Part shown: in pieces, positions 6,966 to 16,009 of the stretch
Layout of the letters: each line of letters starts with the position of its first letter
Position numbering within the stretch: the first letter of the stretch is position 1
Origin: an uncultured Spirochaetales bacterium
GTDB lineage: Bacteria; Spirochaetota; Spirochaetia; JAFGXN01
Assembly (NCBI GenBank): GCA_949289575.1
Contig: CASEOG010000006.1
Span: 1 to 64,000, forward strand
Length of the DNA stretch: 64,000 nt
Direction: 5' to 3'
Notes under the pieces: model-generated
Told to the model about the DNA's origin: nothing
Database searches by the model: none
What the model saw: only the letters and a program-made list of their open reading frames with translations
Translations under genes and position numbers: made by a program

Positions 6966-9059
6966 TTACCGGACACTGTAAAGGATTTCTCCGTAAGTCG
7001 GATAGGCCCAATATTTTGCCGAAATCACCGTTTCCAGTTCATCGACAACGGCTCTCAACTCACACATAGCCGCATAGACCGTTTCACGGTAATATCCGGC
7101 ACTTTCGAGAGAATCTTTCACATCTTTCGCTTTAAGGACAGCCGCTTCCAACGCTCCGCATTTCTCGTACAGAGATTTGCCCAGTCCCGAAACTTTTTCC
7201 AAGAGCTTCGTTTCCAGCGTGGTGTCGAAAGCATCTCCCAGCGATTTCTTGACCGACAATGTCTTTGCCAGCAGTTTCTGATATTCGAGCACCGATGCGG
7301 AGACCTCCTTTTTGGCCATATCGATCATGGTGAGCGCTTCGATGTGCAACGATTTCGCGTAATTCTCGAGAAGAATTTCGTACCGGGAATGGATTTCGCT
7401 TTTCGAAAAGACTTTGTGTTTCAGAAAGAGCTGCTCGTTTTTCGGAGCGATAAAATGAGGAAGAGCATCGACAGTCGTTCTCAAATTAAGCAGTCCGCGG
7501 GATTCCGCTTCCCTGACCCATTCATCCGAATAGTTGTTCCCGTTGAAAATAATCCGTTTGTGTTCCCCGATATTCCGGCGAATCAGATCGTTAAGTGCTT
7601 CTCCGAAATTGGGTGCTGTTTCCAGCGTATCCGCAAATCGGCTGAGCACTTCCGCCACAATCGCATTCAGAATAATATTGGGACCGGCAACGGAAAGCCC
7701 CGAGCCCAACATACGGAACTCGAATTTGTTTCCGGTAAACGCAAAGGGTGATGTTCTGTTGCGGTCGGTCGCATCTTTCGGAAAATGGGGCAAAACCGTC
7801 GCGCCGATTTCCATCGGAACCCGTTTTTTCCCGGTATAAAGAACACCCTGTTCGACCGATTTGAGAATTTCGGTCAGCTCTTCTCCGAGGAAAATCGAAA
7901 CGATGGCGGGAGGCGCTTCGTTGGCTCCCAGACGGTGGTCGTTGCCGGCGGAAGCGACCGAGACGCGCAAAAGGTCCTGATATTCGTCGACGGCTGCAAT
8001 CACCGCTGTCAAAAAGAGCAGAAACTGCGCATTCTTTTCGGGCGTATCCCCCGGATCGAGCAGGTTTTCACCGGTGTCGGTCGAAATCGACCAGTTATTG
8101 TGTTTTCCGCTGCCGTTGACTCCCGCAAACGGTTTTTCGTGAAGCAGACAAACCATACCGTGTTTTTCGGCGACTTTCTTCATGATTTCCATCATCAGCT
8201 GATTCTGATCTGTAGCCAGATTGGTCGTTGTAAACACGGGAGCCAGCTCATGCTGTGCCGGAGCCACCTCGTTGTGCTTCGTTTTTGCCAAAACACCGAG
8301 CTTCCATAATTCCGTATCGAGATCTTTCATAAAGGCGGAGACCCTCGGTTTGATTACACCGAAGTAGTGGTCTTCCATTTCCTGCCCTTTCGGGGGGCGT
8401 GCCCCGTAAAGCGTCCGGCCGCAGTAAACCAGGTCGGGCCGTTTGTCGTACATCGCCTTATCGATCAGAAAATATTCCTGCTCGGCACCGACAGTCGTCA
8501 GAACACGCGAGGCGGAAGTATTGCCGAAAAGACGCAAAACCCGTAAAGCCTGCTTGTCGATGGCCTGCATGGATCGCAGCAACGGTGTTTTTTTATCCAG
8601 CGCCTCTCCGTTATAGGAACAGAAAGCGGTCGGAATACACAGTGTTCCGTCCTTGATAAAGGCATAAGAAGAAGGATCCCATGCGGTATAACCGCGGGCC
8701 TCAAAAGTCGCCCGAAGTCCCCCCGAAGGAAAACTGGATGCATCCGGCTCTCCTTTTACCAGCTCTTTTCCCGAAAACTCCATTATCACCCGTCCGTCAT
8801 CCAACGGGGCGATGAAGCTGTCATGTTTTTCGGCCGTGATTCCGGTCATCGGCTGAAACCAGTGGGTAAAATGGGTTGCTCCTTTTTCGACCGCCCAGTT
8901 TTTCATCGCTGCCGCCACAATATTGGCCGCTTCCAAATCCAGGTGTTTTCCTTCGGATACCGTCCGTCGCAATGCCTTGTAAACATCTTTGGGCAAAACA
9001 GAACGCATAACGGAATCGTTAAATACCATACTTCCGAATACCGACGGAATATCATTCAT
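6966..9059 (-). CDS. glnN: Glutamine synthetase type III
   Basis: Makes glutamine from glutamate, ammonia and ATP; with glutamate synthase it forms the GS-GOGAT route. At 697 residues it has the length of the type III enzyme, well over the ~450-470 of type I. Seen motifs include [25 protein letters not shown] and [12 protein letters not shown], the metal/nucleotide and glutamate-binding regions of GSIII. ATG 9059 is chosen because GGGGAGG lies six bases upstream. The short leader carries a terminator directly before this ribosome site, so expression is likely set by antitermination. Confidence 0.95.
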   Translation of the reverse strand: MNDIPSVFGSMVFNDSVMRSVLPKDVYKALRRTVSEGKHLDLEAANIVAAAMKNWAVEKGATHFTHWFQPMTGITAEKHDSFIAPLDDGRVIMEFSGKELVKGEPDASSFPSGGLRATFEARGYTAWDPSSYAFIKDGTLCIPTAFCSYNGEALDKKTPLLRSMQAIDKQALRVLRLFGNTSASRVLTTVGAEQEYFLIDKAMYDKRPDLVYCGRTLYGARPPKGQEMEDHYFGVIKPRVSAFMKDLDTELWKLGVLAKTKHNEVAPAQHELAPVFTTTNLATDQNQLMMEIMKKVAEKHGMVCLLHEKPFAGVNGSGKHNNWSISTDTGENLLDPGDTPEKNAQFLLFLTAVIAAVDEYQDLLRVSVASAGNDHRLGANEAPPAIVSIFLGEELTEILKSVEQGVLYTGKKRVPMEIGATVLPHFPKDATDRNRTSPFAFTGNKFEFRMLGSGLSVAGPNIILNAIVAEVLSRFADTLETAPNFGEALNDLIRRNIGEHKRIIFNGNNYSDEWVREAESRGLLNLRTTVDALPHFIAPKNEQLFLKHKVFSKSEIHSRYEILLENYAKSLHIEALTMIDMAKKEVSASVLEYQKLLAKTLSVKKSLGDAFDTTLETKLLEKVSGLGKSLYEKCGALEAAVLKAKDVKDSLESAGYYRETVYAAMCELRAVVDELETVISAKYWAYPTYGEILYSVR

Positions 9060-9072
9060 TTTCGACCTCCCC

Positions 9073-9115
9073 AAAAAAAAACGCTGTGGAAAGTCTTTCC
9101 ACAGCGCCTTTGCTG
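9073..9115 (-). promoter_or_regulatory. glnN leader attenuator with overlapping hexaloop hairpin
   Basis: Minus strand, 5' to 3': a hairpin CAGC-AAAGGC-GCTG (9115-9102), then a perfect 12-bp inverted repeat CGCTGTGGAAAG / CTTTCCACAGCG (9082-9106, one central base) followed by nine T (9081-9073). The T-run ends right at the glnN ribosome site. GCTG of the first hairpin is part of the 5' arm of the terminator, so the two cannot form together. The hexaloop has A at position 1 and G at position 4, as in ANTAR-protein targets. The usual second upstream hairpin is not visible. Confidence 0.7.
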
Positions 9116-9126
9116 ATTGATGACTT

Positions 9127-9155
9127 ATTATCTCCTTTTCGTCTGTTTATGTCAA
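9127..9155 (-). promoter_or_regulatory. glnN promoter
   Basis: Minus strand TTGACA (9150-9155), 17-base spacer, GATAAT (9127-9132). Near consensus. The predicted start near 9120 gives a leader of about 60 bases that is almost wholly the attenuator. Confidence 0.75.
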
Positions 9156-9172
9156 TGCATTCCGAAAAAAAT

Positions 9173-10108
9173 TTATTCTTTTTTTCGGTTATCGAATGTT
9201 TCCCGGGAAATACCGAACGATTCGCACTCTCTGTTGCCTTTCGGTTCGACATGAACCATCACATCGGCGATATTTTCGAGAGACTTTCGAACAGCTTCTT
9301 CGGCATCCATGGCTATACGGTGTCCGGCAGCAACCGAGAGCCGTCCGTCGACTTCGATGTCCAAATCGACGTAAAACATTTCTCCGGTTTTTCGGATTCT
9401 GATTTTATGGGGATTGGCAACCCCTTCGACTTCCGAAACGGCATCGATGACCGCGCGGTAATCTTCCATCTCGGTATGGCCGTCCATCAGTTCGACACTG
9501 AATTCCCGGAAGAGATTAAAGGCGACCCCCATAATCCATATACTGACCGCCAGTGCGGCAACCGAGTCCAATACGGGAAGATTCAGAAACCGGCCGGCCA
9601 GCAAAGCGGTCAGAACCGTCGCCGAAAGCACCACATCCCCCCGCATGTTTTTGGCATCGGCCATCAGCAGCAGACTCGAAGATTTCTTTGCCAGGGCATA
9701 TTTGTAAATCCATAAAAAAAGTTTGCAGGCTATCGACAATCCCGCAGCCGCCACAGCCGGCAGAGAGAGAGGCGTCTGCCCCCCTTCTTTTATCTGAGAA
9801 ACGGAGGTCAGAGCTATCTGAAAACCGACGGAAAAAATAACAAACGAAATCAGCTTGCCGGCAATCGGCTCGACCTTCCCGTGTCCGTAAGGGTGTTCCT
9901 TATCGGGAGGCCGATTCATCAGACGGGCGGCAAAAAAAGAAATAACCGACGTCAGCACATCCGTCGACGAATCGAATCCGTCGGCAATCAAGGCCAGACT
10001 GCCGGAAAGAAACCCGACACCGATCTTGACCGCGGCAATGCCCGCATTGACGACAATCCCGACCAGTGAGGCTTTCTTAATCACGCGTGCCCGTGCTTCC
10101 GCTTCCAT
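9173..10108 (-). CDS. Cation diffusion facilitator (CDF) family transporter
   Basis: A 311-residue inner-membrane exporter of divalent metal ions, probably working as a dimer with proton exchange. The first half has about six helices with metal-site residues in ADGFDSSTD and ADAKNMRGD, and the HPYGHGKVEP loop; the last ~100 residues form the cytoplasmic metal-sensing domain (VEGVANPHKIRIRKTG, ending in HVEP). Metal specificity cannot be read safely; zinc, iron and manganese are candidates. The ATG has no ribosome site and follows a promoter by six bases, so it is probably leaderless. Confidence 0.9.
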   Translation of the reverse strand: MEAEARARVIKKASLVGIVVNAGIAAVKIGVGFLSGSLALIADGFDSSTDVLTSVISFFAARLMNRPPDKEHPYGHGKVEPIAGKLISFVIFSVGFQIALTSVSQIKEGGQTPLSLPAVAAAGLSIACKLFLWIYKYALAKKSSSLLLMADAKNMRGDVVLSATVLTALLAGRFLNLPVLDSVAALAVSIWIMGVAFNLFREFSVELMDGHTEMEDYRAVIDAVSEVEGVANPHKIRIRKTGEMFYVDLDIEVDGRLSVAAGHRIAMDAEEAVRKSLENIADVMVHVEPKGNRECESFGISRETFDNRKKE

Positions 10109-10114
10109 TTCCGC

Positions 10115-10143
10115 ATTTTAACTCTTTTCGGGCAAAAAAACAA
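10115..10143 (-). promoter_or_regulatory. CDF gene promoter, leaderless type
   Basis: Minus strand TTGTTT (10138-10143), 17-base spacer, TAAAAT (10115-10120), then six bases to the ATG at 10108. The transcript should begin at or next to the start codon. Confidence 0.65.
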
Positions 10144-10446
10144 GCTCATTAATATCAAAGCACGAAACAGAATTGATTTATGCCGGTTTAACTATAATCA
10201 TTAATTATACAAACCATAAAGAATATTATCGAATAACAACAAATATTTCTCTTGACAAACACGGCGCGAATTTTTAATCTGAATGTGTCATGAAAAGACA
10301 ATTGATGTTTCTTAAAACCGAACAGACTCTTCTTCACCCGCATACGGAATGCGGGCTTTTTCTGCTGCTTGCTTTTTAGCAGATAAGACTCCTTCGGTTT
10401 CGAAACAGATTCTGTCTTTTCGAAATTCATAAAAAGGAGTCCTGTT
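10144..10446 (+). promoter_or_regulatory. Glutamate synthase operon promoter and structured leader
   Basis: The 338 bases between the CDF gene and the amidotransferase gene hold no gene. Bases up to 10251 are AT-rich without a clear signal. A promoter TTGACA (10252-10257), 17-base spacer, TAATCT (10275-10280) starts a leader of about 160 bases. It contains a terminator (10337-10361), a CTGCT / AGCAG hairpin (10365-10382) and a third hairpin TTTCGAA / TTCGAAA with an inner ACAG / CTGT (10398-10425). The ribosome site AAGGAG lies ten bases later. A long leader with a terminator suggests control by antitermination. Confidence 0.65.
10337..10361 (+). terminator. Leader terminator of the glutamate synthase operon
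   Basis: CCCGCAT / ATGCGGG, loop ACGGA, then C and five T. It lies about 55 bases after the promoter and 86 before the first ATG, so it is an attenuator rather than a gene-end terminator; the gene upstream is divergent. Confidence 0.75.
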
Positions 10447-11574
10447 ATGAAAAAGGAAGGAGAAATCCGCATTCCTTCCGGGTGCGCAATTTCCGGGATT
10501 TTTTCGAAATCCGACCGGAAAATCGGCGGCGAAGACATCATCCGTTCGATTGCCGTCATGCATGACCGTTCCAACGGTTTGGGCGGAGGATTCGCCGGCT
10601 ACGGCATTTATCCTCAATACAAAGATTTTTACGCATTCCATGTTTTTTACGAAAACAGAGACGCCAAAAAGGAATGCGAAGCCATCCTCGAATCCCTGTA
10701 CGATATTATCAACCTTTCGAAAATTCCCGTACGGAAAATTCCGGAAATCACCGACGAACCTCTCATCTGGCGCTATTTCGTCACCCCTCTTCCCTCCAAA
10801 CTGGCCGACAGTCAGCTTGACGAACGGGAATTTGTTGTCAGAAGTGTTTTTCGGGTCAACATAACGGTCAGGGGAGCCTATATTTTCTCCAGCGGGAAAA
10901 ACATGGGAGTCTTTAAAGGGGTCGGCTTTCCCGAAGATATCGGGCGTTTCTACCGGCTGGAGGAATATGAAGCCGACTGTTTTACGGCTCACGGCCGGTA
11001 TCCGACCAATACACCCGGATGGTGGGGCGGCGCCCACCCCTTTGCCCTTCTCGATTATTCGGTAGTTCATAACGGGGAAATTTCCTCATACGACGCCAAC
11101 CGGCGCGCCATTGAAGTTCACGGTTACAAATGCACGCTGCAAACCGATACGGAAGTCATTACTTATATCTTCGATTATCTGAACCGGCGGATCGGTCTGT
11201 CGTTTCGCGAAATCGCATCCGTCATTGCCGCTCCTTTCTGGCAGACCATCGAAAAAATGGAACCGGAAGAGAGACAAATTCACGAATATCTGCGAAACGC
11301 TTTCGAATCACAGCTGATCACCGGACCGTTCTCGATTCTGGTCGGTTTCGAAGGCGGTTTGATGGCACTCAACGACCGGCTGAAGCTGCGTTCGATGGTT
11401 GTCGGGGAAAAAGAGGATCGCGTTTATATCGCCAGCGAAGAAAGCGCCATCCGCGTTATCGAGCCGGCCCCGGACCGCGTTTGGTCGCCGAAAGGCGGCG
11501 AGCCGGTGATTTTCGAAAAAAAAGCGGACAAGGAGGAAAATCATGCAGTCGATTTTCGTTTATCCCGAATATGA
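10447..11574 (+). CDS. Glutamate synthase, glutaminase (class II amidotransferase) subunit
   Basis: A 375-residue class II glutamine amidotransferase that would release ammonia from glutamine for the FMN subunit. The likely nucleophile Cys13 lies in SGCAISGIF after a 12-residue N-terminal segment; HGRYPTNTPGWWGGAHPF and the VVHNGEISSY block are the glutamine-binding region of this family. In most bacteria this domain is the N-terminus of one large GltB; here it is a separate protein, as in archaeal-type and clostridial glutamate synthases. It overlaps the next gene by 32 bases. AAGGAG precedes the ATG. Confidence 0.88.
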   Translation: MKKEGEIRIPSGCAISGIFSKSDRKIGGEDIIRSIAVMHDRSNGLGGGFAGYGIYPQYKDFYAFHVFYENRDAKKECEAILESLYDIINLSKIPVRKIPEITDEPLIWRYFVTPLPSKLADSQLDEREFVVRSVFRVNITVRGAYIFSSGKNMGVFKGVGFPEDIGRFYRLEEYEADCFTAHGRYPTNTPGWWGGAHPFALLDYSVVHNGEISSYDANRRAIEVHGYKCTLQTDTEVITYIFDYLNRRIGLSFREIASVIAAPFWQTIEKMEPEERQIHEYLRNAFESQLITGPFSILVGFEGGLMALNDRLKLRSMVVGEKEDRVYIASEESAIRVIEPAPDRVWSPKGGEPVIFEKKADKEENHAVDFRLSRI

Positions 11575-13048
11575 GGTAGAGCGCAACGAATCCCGTTGCA
11601 CAATGTGCCGCATCTGCGAAAGAGAATGTTCGAACGGTGTGCACCGGTTTAACGCCTCGACAGGCAAAATCGACTGCGACGATACCCGTTGCGCCAACTG
11701 TCACCGCTGTGTCGAAATGTGCCCTGTCAGAGCACTGAAAATCGTCAAAAGCGGTCATACATTCAGAACCAATGCCAACTGGACCGCGCAGGCCGTCACC
11801 GAAATTTTCAAGCAGGCCTCGACCGGCGGTGTGCTGCTGTCCAGCATGGGAAACCCGGAAGAGCAGCCGGTTTACTTCGACAGGATTCTGATTAATGCCT
11901 CTCAGGTCACCAACCCCTCCATCGATCCGTTGCGTGAACCGATGGAAACCCGCGTCTTTCTGGGACCGAAACCGTCCCGTATCGAACGGGACAAAAACGG
12001 CAAACTGATCAATAACCTGAAACCGCAGCTAAAAGCGGAAATGCCGATTCTGTTTTCGGCCATGAGTTACGGATCGGTCAGCTATAAAGTTCACGAAGCA
12101 CTGGCAAAAGCGGCCGGGGCTTTGGGGATTTATTACAACACGGGCGAAGGCGGTCTTCATGAAGATTTCTACAAATACGGCGACCATACCATTGTTCAGG
12201 TCGCTTCGGGACGATTCGGTGTTCATCCCGATTATTTAAACAGTGCGGCGGCTATCGAAATCAAGATGGGTCAGGGAGCCAAACCGGGTATCGGCGGACA
12301 TCTGCCGGGTACAAAAATCGTCGACGATGTTTCCCGCACCCGCATGATTCCCGAAGGCTCCGATGCGATTTCCCCCGCTCCCCACCACGACATTTACTCG
12401 ATTGAGGATTTACGACAACTGATCGACAGTCTGAAAGAAGCGACCGATTACAAAAAACCGGTCATTGTCAAGGTGGCCGCCGTTCACAATATTGCGGCGA
12501 TTGCCGGAGGAATTGCCCGAAGCGGCGCCGATATCATCTCCATAGACGGCTACCGGGGCGGAACGGGAGCGGCACCGACCCGAATCCGGAACAATGTCGG
12601 AATTCCGATTGAACTGGCGCTGGCCAGTGTCGACCGGCGGCTGAGAGAAGAAGGCGTCCGCGACCGTGTTTCTCTGATTGCCGCCGGCTCGATCCGCAAC
12701 AGTGCCGATATTGTCAAAGCAATCGCTCTGGGAGCCGACGCCTGCTCGATCGGAACGGCCGCTCTGATTGCTCTCGGCTGCCATCTCTGCCGCAGCTGTC
12801 AGACCGGTTCCTGTAACTGGGGCATTGCGACCCAAAAACCGGAACTGGTCAAACGTCTCGATGCCGAAGAAGGCGCCCGCCGCCTGATCAATCTTCTGAC
12901 CGCCTGGAATCACGAAATCAAAGAGATGATGGGCGGAATGGGAATCAATTCCATCGAGAGTCTGAAAGGCAACCGGCTGATGCTGCGCGGTATCGGACTG
13001 AATGCAAAAGAACTCGAAATCCTCGGAATCGGCCACGCCGGAGAATAG
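11543..13048 (+). CDS. gltB: Glutamate synthase, FMN domain with two 4Fe-4S clusters
   Basis: A 501-residue FMN-dependent central subunit that combines 2-oxoglutarate with ammonia and reduces it to glutamate. The first ~75 residues hold two ferredoxin clusters (CTMCRICEREC and CANCHRCVEMCP). The rest is the glutamate synthase barrel: SAMSYGSVS, KPGIGGHLPG, SIDGYRGGTGAAP and the CHLCRSCQTGSCNWGIAT cysteine cluster. The build implies ferredoxin or a separate flavoprotein as electron donor, since no NAD(P)H-binding GltD is nearby. The ATG lies in the end of the upstream gene, nine bases after AAGGAGG. Confidence 0.93.
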   Translation: MQSIFVYPEYEVERNESRCTMCRICERECSNGVHRFNASTGKIDCDDTRCANCHRCVEMCPVRALKIVKSGHTFRTNANWTAQAVTEIFKQASTGGVLLSSMGNPEEQPVYFDRILINASQVTNPSIDPLREPMETRVFLGPKPSRIERDKNGKLINNLKPQLKAEMPILFSAMSYGSVSYKVHEALAKAAGALGIYYNTGEGGLHEDFYKYGDHTIVQVASGRFGVHPDYLNSAAAIEIKMGQGAKPGIGGHLPGTKIVDDVSRTRMIPEGSDAISPAPHHDIYSIEDLRQLIDSLKEATDYKKPVIVKVAAVHNIAAIAGGIARSGADIISIDGYRGGTGAAPTRIRNNVGIPIELALASVDRRLREEGVRDRVSLIAAGSIRNSADIVKAIALGADACSIGTAALIALGCHLCRSCQTGSCNWGIATQKPELVKRLDAEEGARRLINLLTAWNHEIKEMMGGMGINSIESLKGNRLMLRGIGLNAKELEILGIGHAGE

Positions 13049-13057
13049 GAGAAAAAA

Positions 13058-13786
13058 ATGGAAAAAATTGATGCAACCGGAATGCATTTTAAAGAACTCA
13101 ACAGCCTGGTACGCCGCAGCGGGCATAAAGAAGTTACAATCTTAAACTGCATCGGCCAGCGTTACATCGGCACCGCATTGAAAACCGGATCGATCACCGT
13201 CGAGGGCACGCCGGGAAACGCCCTCGGCGCCTATCTCGACGGCGGTCACATTCTCGTCAAAGGCAACTGCCAGGATGCGGTCGGCGACACCATGAACGAC
13301 GGCGAAATTATTGTTCACGGGAATGCGGGAGATGCGTTGGGATACGCCATGCGCGGCGGAAAAATTTTTGTCCGCGGCAACTCCGGCTACCGTACCGGTG
13401 TCCACATGAAAGAATACAAAGACAAAAAACCGGTCATTATTGTCGGCGGTACCTCCGGCAGCTTTCTCGGCGAATATCTGGCCGGAGGTGTCATCGTTGT
13501 CCTGAATTTAAACGGCGAAACACTGTGTACCGGGAAATTTACGGGAACGGGAATGCACGGCGGCAAAATCTTTCTGCGCACGGAAAACGGCTCGATTTTG
13601 CCCGATCTGCCGCCTCAGGCCTCCGTCAGAGAATCGACAGAAGAGGATATGGCCGAAATCCGCACCGATCTGGAACGTTATCTCTCTGTTTTCCGTATCG
13701 AAAGAGAGAAACTGTTTTCCGGACGGTTTTGGACCGTTACACCGAACGCCAAAAATCCCTACACACGGCTTTATACGGCCGATTAG
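13058..13786 (+). CDS. Glutamate synthase, GXGXG beta-helix domain as separate protein
   Basis: A 242-residue right-handed beta-helix of repeated G-x-x-x-G-x units (NALGAYLDGGHILVKGNC, DAVGDTMNDGEIIVHGNAG, DALGYAMRGGKIFVRGNSG). In one-chain GltB this is the C-terminal domain that braces the amidotransferase and FMN domains. It follows the FMN subunit by nine bases, with GGAG upstream, so all three parts are made together. The last ~50 residues are an extra, mostly helical tail. Confidence 0.9.
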   Translation: MEKIDATGMHFKELNSLVRRSGHKEVTILNCIGQRYIGTALKTGSITVEGTPGNALGAYLDGGHILVKGNCQDAVGDTMNDGEIIVHGNAGDALGYAMRGGKIFVRGNSGYRTGVHMKEYKDKKPVIIVGGTSGSFLGEYLAGGVIVVLNLNGETLCTGKFTGTGMHGGKIFLRTENGSILPDLPPQASVRESTEEDMAEIRTDLERYLSVFRIEREKLFSGRFWTVTPNAKNPYTRLYTAD

Positions 13787-13795
13787 GAAACGCCC

Positions 13796-14365
13796 ATGTC
13801 GAATGTCCTGATTCTGTCGGAATCCGAAAAAGGAAAACTCTTTTTTCTCGAAGTTCTGAAAACGCTTCATGTGACCCGTCCCGTCATTGCCCGGGACAGC
13901 AGGGAGGCGGAAATGCTTGTCGGAAACGGAACCTTCGACTGCTGTCTCTGGGCCCCGAACGGGTTTTCCGAAGAAAAAGAAAAATGGCTGAACAGACTGC
14001 TCTCGCAACATCTGCCCGAAATCTTTGTTCTGGTTCCCGCCGCTCTTTACGACATTCTGAAAGAACGGTGGACAGATCCGTCTGTCTTTCTCTTTTCTCT
14101 TCCCGTCAACAGAACCGAATTTTGCGCTTCTCTCTCATCCCTTATGAAGATGAATCTTCGTCTGAAACAGCTTTCGGATGAGAAACAGCTTCTTCTCGAT
14201 AAAATTGCGGATCTCAAGATCATCGGACGGGCCAAATGTGTCCTCATCGAATATTTAAAAATGACGGAAAAAGAGGCCCACCGCTATATCGAAAAACAGG
14301 CTATGGACTTGAGACTGAGCAAACGGACAGCGGCAGAAAACATTCTGAAAACATACGAACCATAA
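13796..14365 (+). CDS. ANTAR-domain antitermination regulator with degenerate receiver
   Basis: A 189-residue RNA-binding regulator. Residues 1-110 have the receiver fold pattern, but the phospho-acceptor Asp is replaced (Ala53 in FDCCLWAPN), the acidic pocket reads LSESE and the beta-5 Lys is missing (FSLPV), so phosphorylation is unlikely. A coiled coil (115-140) leads to an ANTAR domain at about 130-187 (IGRAKCVLIEYLKMTEKEAH, then AMDLRLSKRTAAENI). ANTAR proteins stop terminators in leader RNAs; AmiR also has a pseudo-receiver. Position between the glutamate synthase genes and purF, plus terminators before glnN and this operon, make those leaders its likely targets. Confidence 0.85.
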   Translation: MSNVLILSESEKGKLFFLEVLKTLHVTRPVIARDSREAEMLVGNGTFDCCLWAPNGFSEEKEKWLNRLLSQHLPEIFVLVPAALYDILKERWTDPSVFLFSLPVNRTEFCASLSSLMKMNLRLKQLSDEKQLLLDKIADLKIIGRAKCVLIEYLKMTEKEAHRYIEKQAMDLRLSKRTAAENILKTYEP

Positions 14366-14380
14366 TAGGAGGCTGAAAAA

Positions 14381-15829
14381 ATGAATGCGAACAACCTGTT
14401 CCCGGACCGGAAACTCCACGAAGAATGCGCCGTTTTCGGTGCATCGCTGAAAAACGATACGGCAGCCGGTATGACTTACAACGGACTGCTCTCCATGCAG
14501 CATCGCGGACAGGAGGGGTCCGGTATCGCCGTCTGCTCGGAAAATAAAATTATCTGCCACAAAGGACTCGGGCTGGTCAGCGAGGTTTTCGGCAACAGAG
14601 AAATCCGGAACCTGCCTCCCGGACGCACCGCTATCGGGCATAACAGATACTCGACAACGGGAAACAACACGGTCGCCAATGTTCAGCCTTTCGTCACCGA
14701 TTACCTGACGGGACGGATTGCCATTGCCCATAACGGCAACATTATAAATGCTCGATATCTGCGCCGGGAACTTTTTAAAAGAGGTGTCGATTTCAATGCC
14801 TCCAGTGACAGCGAAATCATCTCTTCGTTGATTGCCTATGAAACGGTTCGCAGTTTTCTAAGCGGTCAGGATTCCGTCAACAAAACTCTGGAAGGAGTCA
14901 TCGAAGCATGCAAAAAACTGGAAGGCGCGTTTTCTCTGGTCATTCTGAACGGCAAACATCAGCTGATTGCCGTTCGGGATCCCCACGGCTTCCGTCCGCT
15001 TTGTATCGGTCAGAACGAGACCGGAACGGTTGTCGCTTCCGAAAGCTGTGCCGTCGAATGCTGCGGATTTTCCTTTCTCCGTGATGTCCGTCCGGGAGAA
15101 GCCGTGGTCATCGAAAACGGTGAAATCACCTTCTCCGAACAGGTTTTGCCCGAAAAGAAAAAAGGACTCTGCGTCTTCGAATATATATATTTTGCCCGTC
15201 CCGACTCGATTATTGACGGCCTCAACGTTGCCCAGGCTCGGCGGGAGATGGGGCGTATCCTGGCGGAAGAGGCGCCCGCCGATGCCGATGCCGTTTCCCC
15301 GATACCCGACAGCGGATGGGAAGCCGCTCTCGGATATGCGGAAGCCTCCCGTCTGCCTTTTCTTTCATCTTTTGTCAAAAACAGATATATCGGCAGAAGT
15401 TTTATTTATCCGATTCAGGAGCAGAGGGAAAGTGCGGTCCGGTTAAAACTCAATCCGTTACGCCAGAATGTCGAAGGAAAGAGAATTGTTTTAATCGACG
15501 ATTCCATTGTCCGCGGAACAACCTGCGCCCTGATTATCCGTTCGTTAAAAGAAGCCGGCGCCAAAGAGGTGCACATGAGAATAGCATCACCTCCTTTCCG
15601 ATACACCTGTTATTTCGGAACGGATATCGGCGACGAGAAAAATCTGCTGGCCAATAAAATCGACCCGGATAAAATGGCACAGTCCGTCGGAGCCGACAGC
15701 CTGAAATTTCTGACTCTGCCGGGACTCGAACAGGCGTGCAGACAGGCCTGTCTGCCTCTCTGCCGCGGCTGTTTTACGGGCGATTACGGAATCCCTGTCG
15801 AAAAAATTTGCAAAGAAGATTTCGAATAG
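14381..15829 (+). CDS. purF: Amidophosphoribosyltransferase
   Basis: First step of purine synthesis: PRPP plus glutamine gives phosphoribosylamine. The 482-residue protein has a 15-residue propeptide before Cys16 (EECAVFG), the new N-terminus of the glutaminase domain; RHNRYSTTG-type and AHNGNI motifs follow. The PRPP site is VLIDDSIVRGTT. Cysteines in CVFEYIYFARPDS, YTCYFG and LCRGCF match the 4Fe-4S ligands of the Bacillus-type enzyme, so it is probably an oxygen-sensitive Fe-S form. It follows the ANTAR gene by 15 bases with AGGAGG upstream, linking purine and glutamine metabolism in one operon. Confidence 0.95.
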   Translation: MNANNLFPDRKLHEECAVFGASLKNDTAAGMTYNGLLSMQHRGQEGSGIAVCSENKIICHKGLGLVSEVFGNREIRNLPPGRTAIGHNRYSTTGNNTVANVQPFVTDYLTGRIAIAHNGNIINARYLRRELFKRGVDFNASSDSEIISSLIAYETVRSFLSGQDSVNKTLEGVIEACKKLEGAFSLVILNGKHQLIAVRDPHGFRPLCIGQNETGTVVASESCAVECCGFSFLRDVRPGEAVVIENGEITFSEQVLPEKKKGLCVFEYIYFARPDSIIDGLNVAQARREMGRILAEEAPADADAVSPIPDSGWEAALGYAEASRLPFLSSFVKNRYIGRSFIYPIQEQRESAVRLKLNPLRQNVEGKRIVLIDDSIVRGTTCALIIRSLKEAGAKEVHMRIASPPFRYTCYFGTDIGDEKNLLANKIDPDKMAQSVGADSLKFLTLPGLEQACRQACLPLCRGCFTGDYGIPVEKICKEDFE

Positions 15830-15958
15830 CGACGGAGCCCTGCTGACGTGCCGATTCCGGGGAAAATCCGGACACAAAACCCGTGAAATTTTTTTTCATT
15901 TCGACTCTTTACCGAATCCCGCAACAAAGGGTTAAAAAAATTAATCCGAACGTTTTTC

Positions 15959-15986
15959 TTGATTTTTCGAAAATGCATGCTATAAT
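15959..15986 (+). promoter_or_regulatory. GH29 gene promoter
   Basis: TTGATT (15959-15964), 16-base spacer, TATAAT (15981-15986). The ribosome site AAAGGAG (15997-16003) lies six bases before the ATG at 16010. Confidence 0.65.
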
Positions 15987-16009
15987 GGCGGGAAGTAAAG
16001 GAGTTCAAA

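Noticed and set aside
10282-10360. Two-hexaloop ANTAR target in the glutamate synthase leader
   Set aside because: The terminator loop ACGGA(A) partly fits, and AAGAC-AATTGAT-GTTT forms a small hairpin, but neither gives two clean six-base loops with A at 1 and G at 4, so I report only the terminator.
10144-10446. Sigma-54 promoter for the glutamate synthase operon, given the NtrC gene nearby
   Set aside because: No TGGCA-N7-TTGC type element was found; the sigma-70 promoter explains the region.
15845-15900. Terminator after purF (TCCGG / CCGGA with loop)
   Set aside because: The stem is only five bases and the T-run lies about 15 bases too far downstream, so I do not list it.
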